Origin: Vibrio neptunius
Lineage (GTDB): Bacteria; Pseudomonadota; Gammaproteobacteria; Enterobacterales; Vibrionaceae
Reading direction: 5' to 3'
DNA length: 64,000 nucleotides
NCBI RefSeq assembly: GCF_000967495.1
Contig: NZ_JXXU01000019.1
Location: 1-64,000 of the forward strand
Shown here: positions 54,501-63,480 of the stretch, piece by piece
Layout: every line of letters begins with the position of its first letter
Numbering within the stretch: position 1 is the first letter of the stretch
Notes under the pieces: generated by a model
Told to the model about the DNA's origin: nothing
Database searches by the model: none
Seen by the model: the letters and a program-made list of their open reading frames with translations, nothing else
Made by a program: the position numbers and the translations under genes

Positions 54501-57500
54501 GTTAATGCGCCAACTCGAACACGCCGAAAACCTAAGCAAGCACCTAGCGCCATTACTGGATGGCGATAGTGCAACATCAGTCAGCCCAAGCCATGATGCC
54601 GACCTAGCATGGCAAAACACGCTCTCAAGCCTCACCTATCAAGACTGGTCGCAATGGGCGGAGCATAGTGATCTACGCACAGCCATTAAGCACCAATGTT
54701 CAACGTTTCTACCCTGCGGTTGCAAAGATGTCGATCTATCGGTGTCGGCTAAAATTGGACTCAACAATGTATCAAGAGTTGCCATCAATCGACTCAGTAA
54801 AATGTGGGGACAAGATATTTATCATTTGCGAGCACAGGCCCCTCAAGGACACTGGGAATGGCTTGCTCGAATTGAACCTCAGGCGACAAAAAAAGATGAC
54901 CCAGCGGAGCTACTCCCTTCACCGCACAATCGCTATCACTGGCAAGTACGTCCTATTGAAGCAGACCAACCGCTGAATCCTATCACCGTTGAACAGGTGG
55001 CATCGGCATTTAATGAGCGAGGTACTGTCCACAGAACGGCAGCCGATCAAGGCATACTGGTTTTACCTTCAACTCCCTTATCAGAAACGGCCACACTGCT
55101 CGCACAAGGCTTAAGCAATAGTCCTGATAACTTATGGATACTGACTTGTGATGCGATGAAAACGACGCCTAATGACACCACAGAGCCTACCGCAACGGCC
55201 CTGTTGTCTCTGATACGCGTCGCACGTACAGAGTATCCTAACAAGCGCTTTTGTGTCCTAGATACATCAGAAAGCGACGCGGAAGAAGTTACACAAGTAC
55301 TGGCGCATGCACCGTTTGTATCGGCTAGCGAGCTAGCCTATCGAGACAATCAATATTGGGCTTATCAACTTGAGCACGCTCCAACCAATGATAACTCCAT
55401 TCCAGCATCTTGGTTCAATGCCGAAGGCAGTCATCTTGTGACGGGTGCAATGGGAGGAATTGGCCGCTTAGTGATTCGTTGGCTAGCCTCTTGCGGTGTC
55501 AAACGCGTCATAGCAATTGGCCACCACCAACACTCAGACTGGTCAGCGTTTTGTGCTCAGATGGCTATGTTCGGCTGTCAAATTGAAACACATTTGGTCG
55601 ATTTAACCTTGAAAGGAGAACTGACTAAGCTGCTCAACCAACTCGCAGATAATCGGCCTGTCGCAGGTGCTATTCATGCTGCTGGTAATCCTCATCATGG
55701 TCTGATCGACCAATGGGATTCGCTGACGGCAGAACAGGTAATCCGTGTAAAAGCAGAGACCTTCGAAACGCTTTATCAGTGGTTAGAAGCTCGACAGGCT
55801 GGTTACCTGATCGGCTTTTCTTCGGTCGCAACTCTCGGCGCACCGACACAAGGGCTATATGCTGTCGCTAATGCATTCATTGACGGTTTTGCTCAGTCTC
55901 ATCATGCCAATGGACACTGCCGCGTCATGAGTCTGGCTTGGGGGGCATGGGATCACGTCGGCATGACCCGTGACGCAGCACTAGTTGCCAAGCTGGGTGA
56001 GGAAGGTATGCATACACTGACACCAGCCGAAGGCCTATGGCATCTAAGTCAAAGCTTATTAATGGGTACCAAGCATGCCTTTGCCATGAATATAAGTTCA
56101 AACTCGCCTCAATTTAGCCAACATTTTACCTTGGAATCATCAGAGAGAGCCGCTGCCGATTGTGCCTCTTTGGTCGTAGATACGCTAGCGACAAGCACAT
56201 GGCTTGAGGATCGTATTCGATACCAGCTAGGCTTGGCTGAAAATGACCTACTAGAGCCTCAACAAGACCTCATGCAGCTAGGTCTGGACTCGTTGCAATT
56301 CCTTGAACTCAACGCTGCTATACAAAAGCAATTTAACGTTAAACTCACCGCTGAAGAAGCGTATCAAGCAATGACCATTCATGGGCTTGAAGCATTAATC
56401 GATAGTAAAAGCCATCATGCAGAGCCTCAGCAGTCCCTGCCTTTTGTTATCCACCCGGATCAGCGACATCTGCCATTCCCACTGACACCGATTCAGCACG
56501 CCTATTGGGTAGGGCGTGAATCTTGGGTGCCTTACGGAGGCATAGCATGTAACGTCGTGTTTGAATGGGATCTATCACACTCTCAGTTTGATATTCAGCG
56601 GCTAGAAGCGGCATGGAATGCACTGATACAGCGTCATGACATGTTGAGAATGTCCGTCTTACCCACTGGTGAGCAAGTTATCTTAGAAGAGGTTCCAAAT
56701 TACACGTTTTCGACTCAGGACCTATCCCGTTTAGATAACAACGCCAAAACACAAGCACTGGCAGAAACGCGTCAGACAATGAGTCAGCAAGTCCGTCCAG
56801 CCACTCAGTGGCCTTTATTTGATGTACGTATCAGCAGCCTCTCTGAGCACCAATACCGACTTCATATGAATCTTGATTTGCTTCAGTTTGATGTTCAGAG
56901 TTTTAAGATCATGATGGATGATCTAGGTCGTGCTTACCACGGCGAACATCTGCCACCGCTATCACTTTCATTCCGCGACTATGTGGTCCATGAACAGGCG
57001 TTAAAGAACCAACCAGATTGGCAAACTTCTTGGAACTATTGGCTGGATCTGTTGCCATCAATCCCCAAAGCACCTCAACTACCACTGGGTAATGTGGCTA
57101 ATTCGTACAAGCCCGAATTTGTTACTCGGAAAGGCAGTTTACCAAAATCCCAGTGGTCGAACCTGAAATCACACTGGCAACAAGCTGGCATTACGCCATC
57201 GGCAGGCTTGCTGACGTTATTCTCTCGCATACTTGCTAAGTGGTCAGAATCCCGTGCTTTTACGCTGAATATGACCTTCTTCAACAGACAACCATTTGAT
57301 CAGAACGTGCAAGATCTAATTGGTGATTTCACATCCGTTCTTTTGATGGATTTTGATTGGTCTCAAGATCTGAACCTGAAAGAACAATTGTCTCGTACTC
57401 AGGAAAAGCTTTGGACCCGTCTAAGTCATAGTCAAGTCAATGGTGTTGAAGTGATGCGAGAGCTAGCAAAATACCGCAAAGCCGAGCAGCAGATGACGGA

Positions 57501-60500
57501 ACAGGAAGCATCACTCCCCATGACACCCGTCGTGTTTACCAGCATGCTAGGCATGTCGATGGACGGTATGGACATTGAAAAAGCAATGACACACTTGCTC
57601 GGCGATCCCGTTTATGTACTCAGTCAAACGCCACAAGTCTGGCTAGACCACCAAATCATGGAGGTTGATGGCGAGCTGAAATATCACTGGTACTGCATGA
57701 ATGGCGTGATCGCACCGGATGTACTAGATGACATGTTCACACAATACGGTCAGTGGCTATGTCAAATGGCAGAGGCACCAAGAGAATTCGAACGCACAAC
57801 CCTAGTGTCGAAATCAGCACCAACACCATACAAAACAACACTCCCTGAGATTAGCTCTGCAATAGAAAGTGAAGTGACTAATGCTTGGTCATACATAGAG
57901 CATAAAGCACTTACCGGGCTGTTAACGACCTTACGTCGACATCAGATCTTTCACCAACGTGACCAACTGTTCAGTTACTCTCAGATCATACAAGTACTGC
58001 GCACCGCACCAAAGCATCACAAATTAGTCCAACTATGGCTGGATCAACTTGTAAGAGAAGGCTTACTTCACTTCGACAATGGCCTCTATCAATGGCAAGG
58101 ACATGAACCCACTGCGCCGGACTGTGAATTACCACAGAGCGAATGGTGCCAGCGTCTATCTCAATATCTAGACGAATCACTACAAGCACACCCAGAATTA
58201 TTGAATGACCAAAAATCCGCACTGGAGATCTTATTCAAAGACAACCAGATCACTGATGCGCTATACAGAACGAATCCTTCTCTAAAGATACTCAACCAAA
58301 GCGCAGCCAATCTGATCTCAGCGCTGGGAGAGAAAAAGGGAACACCACTAAAAATCCTAGAAGTGGGTGCAGGAACGGCGGCAACATCCACTGCAGTTCT
58401 TGGCCAAGCCGCTCGATACATTGATCACTATCGTTTTACTGATGTGTCGCAAGCGTTTTTGAACGAAGCCAAGCAGTCTTTAGCGCAGTACAACCAAGTT
58501 GATTTCGGATGGTTAGACATCAACCTCGCTCTCGAACCCGAAATACGAGTAACAGGCGGCTATGACGTCATTATTGCAGTCAACGTCCTTCATGACGCAG
58601 CCGACCTTCCTGCCACGCTTAAACAGCTTAAAGACGCACTCGCCACCAATGGGCATATGCTGCTGATCGAAGCCACTGATCAATACAGCCCGATGCAACT
58701 GGCCACGGTTGGCTTTATCGAAGGGATCAACGCCTTTAGCGATTTCCGCCAACATACTGGTAGCGCTATGCTCAGCGCCTATGACTGGCAACAAGTACTT
58801 GGCGAGCAGGGCTTGGTGACTGAGCGTCGTTTCCCAGATTCTGAGCAATCCGTGTTACGCCAACATTTATTCTTGGCCCGAGCCACACAGAACGACTCGC
58901 CAGAGGCATTACCTTGTGCTTACTCATCCAAAGACAGAAATAAAGCACAAGAAGTGGTTGTAGAGTCTCAGAGCGTACCAACCCAAGATGCACTCATGTC
59001 GCGTATCGCTGAAATCTGGACATTATTACTCGGACAGTCAGTGACCCCGCAGACAGACTTCTTCCTGTGCGGAGGCGACAGTTTAATGGCCACTAAGATG
59101 ATTGTGGAAATCAACAAACAGGAGATCGCTCACGCTAGCTTACAGCAGATATTTGAACATTCGAAACTTGAACAATTCGTTCAAGTGCTGAACGGCACCT
59201 TGGATCAACAAGCGGGTAATGAAGAGCTAGAAATCAGCTCAGAAGAACATGAAGTTCAGCAAATCTGGCAAGAACTCCTTAGCCAAGACATCACTTCGGA
59301 GACAGACTTTTTCCAGTGTGGTGGAGACAGTTTGATGGCGACTAAGCTGATCGTTCAACTGCAGCAAGCAGGATTTAAAGCAGTGACTCTGCAACATATC
59401 TTTGAGCAGCCAGTCTTCGCTCAATTCTGTAAGCATTTATTCAAGCCGGATGCTGAAGCAACGGTCAATGCACAGAAAGCTAATCGAGACTACCCATTGA
59501 CTCCGTTGCAAAACGCCTATTGGCTGGGAGAGAGCAGCCTATTCTCTTTAGGTCAGGGCATTGCACACTTTTACGCTGAGCTAGAAATTAAGGATCTGAA
59601 TCGCGCAAGGCTTGTCGACAGCTGGAATACAATGGTACATCATCATGATCAGTTGCGTGGAGAGATTCGTGAAGGGCATTATTGCATTCTTCAAGAAGTA
59701 CCCCATTATGAGCCTGATTATGTTGACCTAACACAATATGCAGAATCGGACAAAGCACAATATTTGACCGAAGCACGAGAGCACATTGCAGCACAAGGTA
59801 TACCGACTGATCGCTGGCCTCTATTCAACCTCACTATTATCAAAACAAATGAAGACACTCACCTACTTCACCTGGTGATTGATTTAGTCGTAGCCGATGG
59901 GACAAGCCTTAACCTGCTATTCCAGCAGTGGCAACAGTTATACAACGACTCTTCAGCGACTCTGAATAAACCTTCAATGACGATTGCTCAATATCTGGAT
60001 CAGAAAGCAGAACGACATGCAAATGGTTCGCAACACGCCTCTCGACAATACTGGATAGAGCGCTTGCCAACTCTACCGGATGCTCCTGCACTTCCCTTAG
60101 CGGATTCGAGAGCAGAGAGTATGAACCAATGTGTGCTGACACACCGCGTGTCTGAAAAGGACTGGAACCAGCTTCAACGTCAGTCACTTGGTCACAATGT
60201 TTTACCTTCTATGGCAATGCTGGCGACTTTCTGTCTCGTTTTACGACGTTGGAGTGATACACACCACTTTTCGCTCAATGTACTTCACAGTAATAGACCA
60301 GCAAGCGAACCTGATATAGCCAATGTAGTGGGGAACCTGTCGACGACATCCATGTTGGAAGTAGACATCAGTAAAGAACCCACTTTGCTTGCTCTTATAC
60401 AGCAAGTTCAACAGCAAATGTCAGACGACCTCGCCCATGCAGAATTTGACGGACAGGACGTTTTGACCGAAAAGAACAGGCTCAATCGTAACTTCAGCGC

Positions 60501-63480
60501 AGGTATGCCCGTTGTGTTTAACGATACCGTGTCTGTTGGCCAGCAAAGCTCTCTTACGTTGGGTACACTGCGTGATTTTGGGGCACAAACACCGCACGTT
60601 TACCTAGACGCGATGCTCATTTCCTCCGCATGCGGCGGCATAGACATCAAATGGACAGTGCAGCAAGACCACCTCAAACCGGGGGTTTTCGACGCTATGT
60701 TCCATGCCTATACCAAGGCTGTAGAATCACTGACGACCAGTGACTGGCATAAACCCCTTTGTGTCAGTCTATCTGAGTCGCAATGGGGACATCAGTCAAA
60801 CAGCTCTAAAGCTAGCCTCACCGAACAGCTAAGCGCTTCAAAACCTCAATCCTTACTGGAAATGATCAAACAAGGCTATGAGGCATACCCAGAAAGAATC
60901 GCGATTCAACAAGGGGAAACGTTGCTGACTTATCGGGAGATCTGGAACGCGGCCCTTGGGTTGGCTTCCTCGATTGCAGCCAACGACGATGACGCTCCTT
61001 TAGTTGCCATCGTCATGAACAAAAGTTGGCAACAGGTCATGGCAGCAATAGGTATCTTAATGGCAGGTAAAGCATACTTACCTATTGATGCCGCCTACCC
61101 TGAAGCAAGGATTCATGCATTACTTGAACAGGGTCAAGTCACAACCGTTGTTGCTGAAAAGGGATTAAAAGTCGCTTTAGACACTTATCGTGTCCTTACT
61201 CCATCAGTCAGCCACACGCAGCACAACGAGTTCCAACCTAAGATGGTGGGGCCATCGGATCTAGCCTATGTGATCTTCACCTCGGGTTCTACCGGGCAGC
61301 CCAAAGGCGTGATGATGGATCATCAAGCTGTCGTCAATACGCTTTTGGATGTAGAAAGCCGCCTTTCTCTCGATTGCGAAGACAGAGTACTGGCCATCTC
61401 TTCGCTCAATTTTGACCTGTCTGTATTTGATGTGTTTTCAACCTTACACTGCGGGGCTTGTCTGGTGATACCTGAATCATCGCCAGCCAAAGACCCTGAT
61501 GCCCTGATCGAACTCGCCATTAAAGCACAGATCACCATCTGGAATAGTGTTCCAGCGTTTGCTCAACTTTTGGCTGATGGATTGACATCACGCTCCTCAG
61601 TGCTTCCGTCGTTGCGTCATATAATGATGAGCGGCGACTGGATTCCTGTATCTCTCCCTGAACAGCTGAAAGTCATTGCTCCCAACACCAAATTACTCAG
61701 TCTGGGCGGTGCAACAGAAGCCGCCATTTGGTCCATTGCTTACCCCATTGAAGGGAGTCATGCTGAACGCAAAAGTATCCCTTATGGTAAGGCGCTTACG
61801 AACCAAGCCTTTTTCGTTCTAGACAGCCAACTTCAACCATGCCCAAACTGGGTTTCTGGTGAACTTTATATCGGTGGTTCGGGTTTATCACTTGGTTATT
61901 GGCAGGATGAGTCGAAAACACAAGCCGCGTTCATCACTCATCCAGAATCCGGCCAGAGATTGTATAAAACGGGTGATCTGGGTCGCTATCAAGACGATGG
62001 CAACATCGAATTCTTGGGCCGAAACGATCATCAGGTCAAAATCAACGGCTATCGAATTGAGCTCGGAGAGGTAGAGAGCACGCTTCGTCTGTGTCCGAAC
62101 GCGGGTTTGAAAGAACGGCTACAAAACATCATCGTTCAGCCTATCGCGATCGAAGGTGTAGGAACAAGATTGGTTGCCTATACGGTCTGCACACAGCCAG
62201 AACCTCAAGACGCAACACATTTACTCGATCACGCAAGAAACAATCTGCCTACTTATATGTGCCCAGTTCAGATAGTCTCGCTTGACACTATTCCTCTGAC
62301 ATCTAATGGAAAAGTAGATCGAAAGGCTCTGCCAACTCCGGTGGTTAAGATCAACGCAAATTCACGACCTCCAATGACAGAGACAGAAGAGCAGATTGCT
62401 CAGATATGGCGTGACTGCCTGCAGCAAGCTGCCATTCCAGCCAATCAAAGCTTCTTCGACTTTGGGGGGAATTCACTCGCTGCCGTTAGGGTAATCAGTC
62501 GAATCAACTCACAGCTCGGTAGCCAGCTTACCGCAGGTCACCTTCAGTCTCATGATACTATCGAGCGGTTGGCATCACTGATCGATCGTCGGACAACATA
62601 CGAGAGTTCCGAGCCTGTACTTCTTAACCCGACCAAAGAAGCCAAACCGCCTCTGTTTATCGTGCATCCGATTGGTGGGCACTTACTCAGCTATCAACCT
62701 CTAGCCCAGCAATTAGATCATGTTTCCTTGTATGGATTGGCTTACCCAGACACGGGGTTCAAGCAAAATGAGTTCGACGTAACACAGCTAGCACAGCACT
62801 ACCTGAATCAAATAAAAAGAATTCAACCACACGGTCCCTATCGTCTAGCGGGCTGGTCATTTGGTGGCATCGTTGCTTATGAGATGGCCCACCAGTTGGT
62901 CGAGAGCAAGCAGAAGGTTGACGCTTGCATCTTAATCGACAGTTACAGACCAATACCTCAAAAAGAAACCATGTCTGCTCAAGAAGTGCGCCGCCATTTT
63001 TATGCTGATGTGATTGGCCGCTTCCCGCAGCTTATGCAGGTAGAAGAGCCCGATCTGAGCACTGACGATTCACTCTGTGGTCACCTTTCATCAGCGTTTG
63101 GGCATATCGCAGCAATCGAAGATGTGACCAAGGATAGCGTACAGCACTTACTTGATGTGTATCGCCGAAATCTGGCCGCCATGTTGTCATATACCGTGCC
63201 TGAGCTCACCTCTGTGAACACAGCACTTATTGCAGCTGGTCGGAATAACCATCTCGACTTTATGAGTTACCAAGATCCCATCATTGCTCAAAGCCCACAT
63301 CATGGTTGGGGTGATGTGTGTGATCTGACCGTACATGAATTGGATGGCGATCACTATACCTTATTGCAAGAGCCCAACGTCAGCGAATTGGCTAACACGC
63401 TCGTATCTTTGCTTGATCGAACTCTGAAGCGCACTCAGGGTTCGCAATCTTCCACAATGGAAATCCTAGAAAATGAATAA
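51502..63480 (+). CDS. irp1: Irp1/HMWP1-like hybrid PKS-NRPS with an extra Cy-A-PCP module
   Basis: A 3992-residue megasynthase; I start it at the ATG at 51502 (GAGAG before it), not the in-frame GTG at 51460, whose ribosome site would touch it. Order: KS (C182, H318, H357); AT (GHSVG with S626, H729); a region at about 860-1300 without a SAM motif; KR (TGAMGGIG 1314-1321, S1440, Y1453, N1457); ACP (S1597); Cy3 (DLLQFD 1792-1797); methyltransferase with EVGAGT at 2287-2292; PCP3 (S2527); PCP4 (S2610); Cy4 (DLVVAD 2794-2799); an uninterrupted A domain (TSGSTGQPKG near 3257, pocket DLF, N, S, L, I, W, cysteine-like); PCP5 (S3658); thioesterase (GWSFGG with S3786, H3951). HMWP1 (3163 aa) stops after PCP3-TE. 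It should extend the Irp2 product with malonyl and cysteine and release it. It starts 55 bp after irp2. Confidence 0.93.
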   Translation: MDNNHLYDNCDPIAVIGMACRLPKAPNIDAFWHNLTNGISGQSFFSIQELQAAGVNAEVCNREHFVPSGAVIDKPEYFDAALFGYSPAEATSIDPQQRLFLQNVWHALEHAGYAPTQAPSRTGVFGSIRTSTYPSFEAFDVTQVGQVKGLQALLGNDKDYLATRVAHKFNFTGPAFTVQTACSSSLVAAHLACESLRSGECDMAIAGGVAVSFPQISGYEYQPGMIFSPDGLCRPFDQQANGTFGGHGVGSVVLKRLDDAIEAGDTVLAVLRGSAINNDGQDKVGFTAPSVNGQSQVLAEALHLADVQPDEVEMIETHGTGTKLGDPIEVTAIKNAYSRSSGAPVCHLGSVKSGLGHLDTAAGIASLIKTVLSVSRKKIPMSLNIAQANPELGLIGSSFDLATQTLDWQSPVRTAAVSSFGIGGTNCHMLVQSSSQPNQTSQPTRAEDKDIPLFLSANSPKSLGDIARRYSEHLEQHPNCADIAYSALSTRSLDLPYRLAVLNANQAKPALRAFAESGEASHQIRIGHVQSRTKLAWTFTGQGSQFEGMGETWYQTSEAFRHSIDLSQSYTKGKLEVPLTEIMFGSEKKWLSRTDGAQVAIVAFEIALAAHWKSKGMTPDVVLGHSVGEISACVIAGYLSHQQAIELVIERGQRMQQCTQNQHGAMLAAFAPLEQLNTISSLAELDQAAHNGAAHWVFSGDIEKVEQASKELEAADITYHQLDVPCAAHSRHLDSMLSSYANFTQHLTPTQGEITLISSVTGQVIRSLSELNADYWTRHVRETVQFQPAIEQALALDCHTFVEIGPKPHLTSIGRRESWSLKSCWLHAADENVLSELFILGIDAPWKEMLDIAGRRCELPLYAFDEQQYWVDSRQDKKPQSLITPEPVATYPLEPLTLRCAVINDFLRTCTSRKSFSLIDIIRGGRILPRHRDHIKALLDLLLSQGYYHKQGKQWVSSESGLPNADIIAQHWRSETEGHHLASVQRTCTQLLAIGQSLPELMRQLEHAENLSKHLAPLLDGDSATSVSPSHDADLAWQNTLSSLTYQDWSQWAEHSDLRTAIKHQCSTFLPCGCKDVDLSVSAKIGLNNVSRVAINRLSKMWGQDIYHLRAQAPQGHWEWLARIEPQATKKDDPAELLPSPHNRYHWQVRPIEADQPLNPITVEQVASAFNERGTVHRTAADQGILVLPSTPLSETATLLAQGLSNSPDNLWILTCDAMKTTPNDTTEPTATALLSLIRVARTEYPNKRFCVLDTSESDAEEVTQVLAHAPFVSASELAYRDNQYWAYQLEHAPTNDNSIPASWFNAEGSHLVTGAMGGIGRLVIRWLASCGVKRVIAIGHHQHSDWSAFCAQMAMFGCQIETHLVDLTLKGELTKLLNQLADNRPVAGAIHAAGNPHHGLIDQWDSLTAEQVIRVKAETFETLYQWLEARQAGYLIGFSSVATLGAPTQGLYAVANAFIDGFAQSHHANGHCRVMSLAWGAWDHVGMTRDAALVAKLGEEGMHTLTPAEGLWHLSQSLLMGTKHAFAMNISSNSPQFSQHFTLESSERAAADCASLVVDTLATSTWLEDRIRYQLGLAENDLLEPQQDLMQLGLDSLQFLELNAAIQKQFNVKLTAEEAYQAMTIHGLEALIDSKSHHAEPQQSLPFVIHPDQRHLPFPLTPIQHAYWVGRESWVPYGGIACNVVFEWDLSHSQFDIQRLEAAWNALIQRHDMLRMSVLPTGEQVILEEVPNYTFSTQDLSRLDNNAKTQALAETRQTMSQQVRPATQWPLFDVRISSLSEHQYRLHMNLDLLQFDVQSFKIMMDDLGRAYHGEHLPPLSLSFRDYVVHEQALKNQPDWQTSWNYWLDLLPSIPKAPQLPLGNVANSYKPEFVTRKGSLPKSQWSNLKSHWQQAGITPSAGLLTLFSRILAKWSESRAFTLNMTFFNRQPFDQNVQDLIGDFTSVLLMDFDWSQDLNLKEQLSRTQEKLWTRLSHSQVNGVEVMRELAKYRKAEQQMTEQEASLPMTPVVFTSMLGMSMDGMDIEKAMTHLLGDPVYVLSQTPQVWLDHQIMEVDGELKYHWYCMNGVIAPDVLDDMFTQYGQWLCQMAEAPREFERTTLVSKSAPTPYKTTLPEISSAIESEVTNAWSYIEHKALTGLLTTLRRHQIFHQRDQLFSYSQIIQVLRTAPKHHKLVQLWLDQLVREGLLHFDNGLYQWQGHEPTAPDCELPQSEWCQRLSQYLDESLQAHPELLNDQKSALEILFKDNQITDALYRTNPSLKILNQSAANLISALGEKKGTPLKILEVGAGTAATSTAVLGQAARYIDHYRFTDVSQAFLNEAKQSLAQYNQVDFGWLDINLALEPEIRVTGGYDVIIAVNVLHDAADLPATLKQLKDALATNGHMLLIEATDQYSPMQLATVGFIEGINAFSDFRQHTGSAMLSAYDWQQVLGEQGLVTERRFPDSEQSVLRQHLFLARATQNDSPEALPCAYSSKDRNKAQEVVVESQSVPTQDALMSRIAEIWTLLLGQSVTPQTDFFLCGGDSLMATKMIVEINKQEIAHASLQQIFEHSKLEQFVQVLNGTLDQQAGNEELEISSEEHEVQQIWQELLSQDITSETDFFQCGGDSLMATKLIVQLQQAGFKAVTLQHIFEQPVFAQFCKHLFKPDAEATVNAQKANRDYPLTPLQNAYWLGESSLFSLGQGIAHFYAELEIKDLNRARLVDSWNTMVHHHDQLRGEIREGHYCILQEVPHYEPDYVDLTQYAESDKAQYLTEAREHIAAQGIPTDRWPLFNLTIIKTNEDTHLLHLVIDLVVADGTSLNLLFQQWQQLYNDSSATLNKPSMTIAQYLDQKAERHANGSQHASRQYWIERLPTLPDAPALPLADSRAESMNQCVLTHRVSEKDWNQLQRQSLGHNVLPSMAMLATFCLVLRRWSDTHHFSLNVLHSNRPASEPDIANVVGNLSTTSMLEVDISKEPTLLALIQQVQQQMSDDLAHAEFDGQDVLTEKNRLNRNFSAGMPVVFNDTVSVGQQSSLTLGTLRDFGAQTPHVYLDAMLISSACGGIDIKWTVQQDHLKPGVFDAMFHAYTKAVESLTTSDWHKPLCVSLSESQWGHQSNSSKASLTEQLSASKPQSLLEMIKQGYEAYPERIAIQQGETLLTYREIWNAALGLASSIAANDDDAPLVAIVMNKSWQQVMAAIGILMAGKAYLPIDAAYPEARIHALLEQGQVTTVVAEKGLKVALDTYRVLTPSVSHTQHNEFQPKMVGPSDLAYVIFTSGSTGQPKGVMMDHQAVVNTLLDVESRLSLDCEDRVLAISSLNFDLSVFDVFSTLHCGACLVIPESSPAKDPDALIELAIKAQITIWNSVPAFAQLLADGLTSRSSVLPSLRHIMMSGDWIPVSLPEQLKVIAPNTKLLSLGGATEAAIWSIAYPIEGSHAERKSIPYGKALTNQAFFVLDSQLQPCPNWVSGELYIGGSGLSLGYWQDESKTQAAFITHPESGQRLYKTGDLGRYQDDGNIEFLGRNDHQVKINGYRIELGEVESTLRLCPNAGLKERLQNIIVQPIAIEGVGTRLVAYTVCTQPEPQDATHLLDHARNNLPTYMCPVQIVSLDTIPLTSNGKVDRKALPTPVVKINANSRPPMTETEEQIAQIWRDCLQQAAIPANQSFFDFGGNSLAAVRVISRINSQLGSQLTAGHLQSHDTIERLASLIDRRTTYESSEPVLLNPTKEAKPPLFIVHPIGGHLLSYQPLAQQLDHVSLYGLAYPDTGFKQNEFDVTQLAQHYLNQIKRIQPHGPYRLAGWSFGGIVAYEMAHQLVESKQKVDACILIDSYRPIPQKETMSAQEVRRHFYADVIGRFPQLMQVEEPDLSTDDSLCGHLSSAFGHIAAIEDVTKDSVQHLLDVYRRNLAAMLSYTVPELTSVNTALIAAGRNNHLDFMSYQDPIIAQSPHHGWGDVCDLTVHELDGDHYTLLQEPNVSELANTLVSLLDRTLKRTQGSQSSTMEILENE

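Noticed and set aside
45297..63480. Internal repeats in the synthetase genes as possible mobile or CRISPR repeats
   Set aside because: The similarity is explained by homologous Cy, A and PCP domains; no regular short repeats with spacers exist anywhere in the window.
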